Below the pieces are notes generated by a model, which searched no databases, had not been told where the DNA came from, and saw only the letters and a program-made list of their open reading frames with translations. DNA of 17,713 bases. Origin: Lachnospiraceae bacterium UBA6403 (lineage in GTDB: Bacteria > Bacillota > Clostridia > Lachnospirales > Lachnospiraceae). The DNA is taken from the NCBI GenBank assembly GCA_002437435.1, contig DJPV01000045.1, positions 1-17,713 of the forward strand, in the 5' to 3' direction. Every line of letters begins with the position of its first letter. Position 1 is the first letter of the stretch. Of this stretch, positions 15,015 to 17,713 are shown piece after piece. The position numbers and the translations under genes are program-made.

Positions 15015-15707
15015 ATGAAGAAATGGAGATGGATTCTTTTATCAGGTATCTGTATTCTTCTGTTATCAGCATGTGAAAGCAGGAAAACATACGGGAAAGG
15101 ACCTGATAATGCGAATTCGGTTAACAAGGTGCTTGAAAATCAAGTGTCGAAAGAGACACAGGATGACAGTACGGATGGCACATCGGATATAGCTGCTGAG
15201 AAGCCAGAAACAACAGAAACTGAGGAAACTCAGGAGGTTAGAACAGAAGAAATATCAGAAACAATTACAACGGAAGGATTGACAGAGACGGTAACGTCAG
15301 AGCAGGAATCAGCATCAACGGAGGCTGATATCCCGGAAAATGCAAATGGGGATGTGGACTATGATCTGACAACAATGAGTAGTGATCTGATCTATGCAAC
15401 AGTGTATCAGATGATGGTCGATCCGGATCAATATACGGGCAAGACATTTCGTATAGAGGGAAATTTCTATGCATCTTATTATGATCCAACACAAAAGTAT
15501 TATTTCTATTGTATTATTCAGGATGCAACAGCATGCTGCTCACAGGGATTAGAATTTGTATGGGGAGATGGCACACATGTATATCCGGATGAATATCCGG
15601 ACGAAAATGCAGAGGTTGTAGTAGAAGGACGATTTGAAACTTATACAGAAGAAGGCGACAGCAATTTATATGCGAGACTGGCAGATGCCGAGCTGACAGT
15701 AAAATAA
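15015..15707 (+). CDS. Lipoprotein with Cys-Cys C-terminal domain, zinc-operon member of unknown function
   Basis: This protein has 230 residues. A signal peptide and lipobox LLLSAC give C20 as lipid anchor. Residues about 25-115 are a low-complexity, Thr/Glu-rich spacer that would hold the domain away from the membrane. The C-terminal domain (about 120-230) begins SSDLIYATVYQMMVDPDQYTGKTFRIEG, typical of small beta-barrel OB-like modules. It contains C166 and then DATACCSQGLEF with C174, C175 and E180, and H188. I do not recognise a named family. AAGGAGG at about 14997-15003 is the ribosome site and overlaps the end of znuB, so it is in the same operon. A surface zinc-binding or zinc-passing role is inferred from the operon and the Cys/Glu/His set; a purely structural role is possible. 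Confidence 0.82.
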   Translation: MKKWRWILLSGICILLLSACESRKTYGKGPDNANSVNKVLENQVSKETQDDSTDGTSDIAAEKPETTETEETQEVRTEEISETITTEGLTETVTSEQESASTEADIPENANGDVDYDLTTMSSDLIYATVYQMMVDPDQYTGKTFRIEGNFYASYYDPTQKYYFYCIIQDATACCSQGLEFVWGDGTHVYPDEYPDENAEVVVEGRFETYTEEGDSNLYARLADAELTVK

Positions 15708-15745
15708 ATCAGATTTTGCGTCTGCGGTTGTATTTTATGTAGAGG

Positions 15746-15774
15746 TTGACATGTACTTTGCAGAAAAGTAAAAT
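15746..15774 (+). promoter_or_regulatory. Promoter of ddh
   Basis: TTGACA at 15746-15751, a 17-base spacer and TAAAAT at 15769-15774, close to the sigma-A consensus. The start site would fall about 28 bases before the ddh ATG. The 102-base gap after the zinc operon holds no convincing terminator. Confidence 0.8.
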
Positions 15775-15809
15775 TTAATAAGAGTAATTTTTGCAAAGGA
15801 GTATGAAAC

Positions 15810-16790
15810 ATGAAAATAGGTATTTTAGGATATGGAAATCTTGGACGAGGTGTTGAGTGTGCGATTAAGCAGAATCCGGATATGGAGCTTGCAGCGGTAT
15901 TTACCAGACGTGCACCTGAGACAGTATCAATATTGACAGAGGGAGCAGCTGTTTGTTCTGTAAATGATGTGGAGCAGTGGAAGGATAAGATCGATGTTAT
16001 GATCCTCTGTGGCGGCAGTGCTACCGATCTGCCGGAGCAGACACCAAAGTATGCAGAGATGTTCAATGTTATAGACAGCTTTGATACACATGCAAGAATT
16101 CCGGAGCATTTTGCAAATGTAGATGCAGCCGCAAAGAAGAACGGTCATGTCGGTATCATCTCAGTAGGCTGGGATCCGGGCATGTTCTCTTTGAACCGTA
16201 TGTATGCAAATGCGATCTTGCCGGAAGGCCGTGACTATACATTCTGGGGAAAAGGTGTCAGCCAGGGACATTCCGATGCGATCCGTCGTGTAGAGGGTGT
16301 TAAGGACGGCAAGCAGTATACGATCCCTGTAGAAGCTGCACTGGAAGCAGTCAGAAATGGTGAGAATCCTGAACTTACAACCAGACAGAAGCACACAAGA
16401 GAGTGCTTTGTTGTATTAGAGGACGGTGCAGATCCTGTAAAGGTTGAAGAAACGATCAAGAATATGCCAAACTATTTTGCTGATTATGATACGACGGTTC
16501 ATTTTATCAGCGAAGAAGAATTAAAGGCAAACCACAGCGGAATCCCTCATGGTGGATTTGTGATCCGCTCCGGTAAGACCGGCTGGAATCTGGAAAATAA
16601 TCATGTGATCGAATACAGACTGAAGCTTGATTCCAATCCAGAATTTACATCCTGTGTCATCGTAGCTTATGCAAGAGCAGCATACCGCCTGTACAAAGAA
16701 GGACAGAGCGGATGTAAGACCGTATTCGATATAGCACCAGCATACTTAAGCGCGAAAGACGGAGCAGAACTCCGCAAGAGTCTGCTGTAA
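15810..16790 (+). CDS. ddh: meso-Diaminopimelate D-dehydrogenase
   Basis: This is a cytoplasmic NADPH-dependent enzyme of 326 residues that reductively aminates tetrahydrodipicolinate to meso-diaminopimelate in one step, the short route for lysine and peptidoglycan precursors. The Rossmann motif GYGNLG is at 7-12 with TRR at 32-34 for the NADP phosphate. Family segments include CGGSATDLPEQ, VIDSFDTH, VGWDPGMFSLNR, FWGKGVSQGHSDAIRR and IPHGGFVIRSG. The length matches the Corynebacterium glutamicum type. AAAGGAG at about 15796-15802 precedes the ATG. It has its own promoter, unrelated to zinc. Three bases after the stop a 229-bp inverted-repeat element begins. Confidence 0.95.
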   Translation: MKIGILGYGNLGRGVECAIKQNPDMELAAVFTRRAPETVSILTEGAAVCSVNDVEQWKDKIDVMILCGGSATDLPEQTPKYAEMFNVIDSFDTHARIPEHFANVDAAAKKNGHVGIISVGWDPGMFSLNRMYANAILPEGRDYTFWGKGVSQGHSDAIRRVEGVKDGKQYTIPVEAALEAVRNGENPELTTRQKHTRECFVVLEDGADPVKVEETIKNMPNYFADYDTTVHFISEEELKANHSGIPHGGFVIRSGKTGWNLENNHVIEYRLKLDSNPEFTSCVIVAYARAAYRLYKEGQSGCKTVFDIAPAYLSAKDGAELRKSLL

Positions 16791-16792
16791 TT

Positions 16793-17021
16793 GCATAATT
16801 CATAAGATGGTGTATAAGCATGTTGATTTACCAATACAGGGACATTTGAGTCCGCCGGTACTTGATGGCGCAAAGGCGGCATCTTAGTACCGCTGCAGGA
16901 GTAACTGAGACCTTAGCGAGGCTTTGTCGAGGTTAGTTCGAAGTTACACAGAGTGGAAACGAGCGGAAGCGTTCCCTGATTGGTAAAGTCAACATGCTTG
17001 ACACCATCTTATGAATTGTGC
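16793..17021 (+). repeat. 229-bp element with long terminal inverted repeats and internal hairpins
   Basis: The left arm 16793-16842 and right arm 16973-17021 are near-perfect reverse complements over about 50 bases; the outer block AATTCATAAGATGGTGT (16797-16813) is exact. The few differences are three single-base gaps and two positions that still pair as G.U in RNA. The interior (16843-16972) holds a hairpin at 16856-16892 (CGGTACT with AGTACCG, plus GATG/CATC), a GTAACT/AGTTAC pair (16901-16906 with 16942-16947) and GGAAACG/CGTTCC at 16955-16975. There is no open frame and no clear target duplication. It could be a MITE-like repeat or a structured RNA; it leaves only 28 bases for the next gene's leader. 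Confidence 0.85.
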
Positions 17022-17049
17022 CAGTACTTGTAATAAGGAGGATTTTGAG

Positions 17050-17577
17050 ATGAGCGTTGTTTTGGATGAGATGAAGACGAGAAGAAGCATCCGGAAGTTC
17101 AAACCGGATATGATTCCGGCAGATGTTCTGGATCAGATCATTGAAGCAGGAACATTTGCTGCAAATGGCAGAGGCTTGCAGTCTCCGATCATTATTGCGG
17201 TAACGAATAAAGAGATGCGGGATAAGATCATGGAGATGAACCGTCTGATCGGCGGCTGGGAGGAAGGCTTTGATCCATTTTACGGAGCACCTGTTATATT
17301 GATCGTACTGGCAGATGCTTCCTGTCCGACTGCTGTTTATGATGGAAGTCTGACGATGGGAAATCTGATGCTTGCCGCACATGATCTTGGAATCGGAAGC
17401 TGCTGGATTCACCGTGCAAAAGAAGAATTCGAAAGCGAAGAAGGAAAGCAGATCCTTGAAAGCCTTGGAATCACCGGAGATTATATCGGTGTTGGACACT
17501 GTGCACTTGGGTATCCGGATGGAGCGTATCCTGATGTTATTCCAAGAAAGGATAACAGAGTATACTATATTCGTTAA
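17050..17577 (+). CDS. Nitroreductase family flavoprotein
   Basis: This is a cytoplasmic FMN protein of 175 residues that uses NAD(P)H to reduce nitro groups, quinones or similar acceptors; the true substrate is unknown. The N-terminal MKTRRSIRKFKPDMIPADVL carries the FMN phosphate arginines (RRSIR at 11-15). LTMGNLMLAAHDLGIGSCWI lines the flavin and dimer face, and ALGYPDG is the usual late motif. It is on the short side of the family. AAGGAGG at 17035-17041 is 8 bases before ATG 17050; an in-frame ATG at 17011 lies inside the right arm of the repeat and is rejected. No clear promoter was found between ddh and this gene, so co-transcription through the element is possible. Confidence 0.92.
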   Translation: MSVVLDEMKTRRSIRKFKPDMIPADVLDQIIEAGTFAANGRGLQSPIIIAVTNKEMRDKIMEMNRLIGGWEEGFDPFYGAPVILIVLADASCPTAVYDGSLTMGNLMLAAHDLGIGSCWIHRAKEEFESEEGKQILESLGITGDYIGVGHCALGYPDGAYPDVIPRKDNRVYYIR

Positions 17578-17584
17578 GCAGTTA

Positions 17585-17612
17585 TTGACATTCTGAAAAA
17601 ATCTGGTAGAAT
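17585..17612 (+). promoter_or_regulatory. Strong-looking promoter after the nitroreductase gene
   Basis: TTGACA at 17585-17590, a 16-base spacer and TAGAAT at 17607-17612. It begins 8 bases after the stop. The start site would be near 17619. No gene starts before the terminator at 17667, so the product is a short RNA or a leader. Confidence 0.65.
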
Positions 17613-17641
17613 ATCCACGAAAACGAATTGAGTGGATTTTT
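17613..17641 (+). terminator. Small hairpin with T-run, possible terminator of the nitroreductase gene
   Basis: ATCCAC (17613-17618) pairs with GTGGAT (17632-17637) around a 13-base loop and is followed by TTTT. The stem is only 6 bp, so termination would be weak. It overlaps the start site of the promoter at 17585. Confidence 0.4.
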
Positions 17642-17666
17642 CCGGATAATAAATAAGTCATCTTTT

Positions 17667-17713
17667 CGCCACACAGCTATAAGTGAAACCATTTATAACT
17701 GTGTGGCGTTTTT
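17667..17713 (+). terminator. Strong rho-independent terminator
   Basis: A 19-bp stem pairs 17667-17685 with 17690-17708 (one C.A mismatch, one G.T wobble; the basal CGCCACACAG/CTGTGTGGCG block is perfect) around the loop AAAC. TTTTT runs to the window end, and a TTTT precedes the left arm. Confidence 0.93.

Noticed and set aside
15714..15728. CAGA...TCTG hairpin as terminator of the zinc operon
   Set aside because: The stem is only 4 bp and there is no T-run.
16931..16947. tRNA-like T-arm (GGTTAGTTCGAAGTTAC) inside the inverted-repeat element
   Set aside because: No acceptor stem, D-arm or anticodon arm can be built around it; the GTAACT/AGTTAC pairing explains it better.
16998..17003. TTGACA in the right arm as a promoter of the nitroreductase gene
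   Set aside because: No -10 at 15-19 bases; the nearest AT-rich hexamer TAATAA is 27 bases away.

Overview
The window looks like chromosomal DNA of a low-to-moderate GC, Gram-positive gut anaerobe of the Lachnospiraceae (Roseburia/Agathobacter/Coprococcus type). The reasons are strong Shine-Dalgarno sequences (AGGAGG class), lipobox lipoproteins, YesM/YesN-type two-component proteins, a maltose-type ABC importer without its own ATPase, a Zur/ZnuABC zinc island and meso-diaminopimelate dehydrogenase. This is inferred from family content and style, not from a database match. Every gene runs on the + strand.

Region 1 (1-11505), carbohydrate uptake and use. The window opens inside glycogen/maltodextrin phosphorylase (glgP, 3' end only). 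An overlapping response regulator and sensor kinase pair of the YesN/YesM family follows and ends at a strong terminator. Next is a spacer with a tandem 13-bp direct repeat upstream of a TATAAT box that lacks a good -35, which is a plausible target for the response regulator. Then come a maltose-type binding lipoprotein (malE), a long intercistronic hairpin, the two permeases malF and malG, a second and unrelated LplA/YtcQ-type binding lipoprotein, a MATE exporter and a maltose O-acetyltransferase-like hexapeptide enzyme. The likely logic is extracellular sensing by the kinase, induction of maltodextrin import, and phosphorolysis by GlgP. No MalK-type ATPase is present, so a shared MsmX-type ATPase elsewhere is inferred.

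Region 2 (about 11505-15707), zinc homeostasis. A sigma-A-like promoter is bracketed by two copies of a 15-bp Fur/Zur-like palindrome that lie in inverted orientation. It drives a Fur-family regulator (probably Zur, with a TTG start), a 99-residue two-helix membrane protein with a Cys/His-rich outer loop, znuA (with an acidic instead of a His-rich loop), znuC, znuB and a lipoprotein with a conserved-looking Cys-Cys C-terminal domain. The two non-canonical members are the best candidates here for undescribed zinc-handling parts. Sampled rows of this block are more AT-rich than Region 1.

Region 3 (15708-17713). A clear promoter precedes ddh (meso-DAP dehydrogenase). Between ddh and a small nitroreductase lies a 229-bp element with about 50-bp imperfect terminal inverted repeats and internal hairpins. 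It is either a MITE-like mobile repeat or a structured RNA, and it is the most striking non-coding object in the window. The window ends with a second good promoter followed about 90 bases later by a strong terminator, which could make a short RNA or be the leader of a gene outside the window.

No rRNA, tRNA, CRISPR array, phage gene or transposase was seen. No gene-free stretch exceeds 300 bases; the longest are 16791-17049 and 3800-4001.
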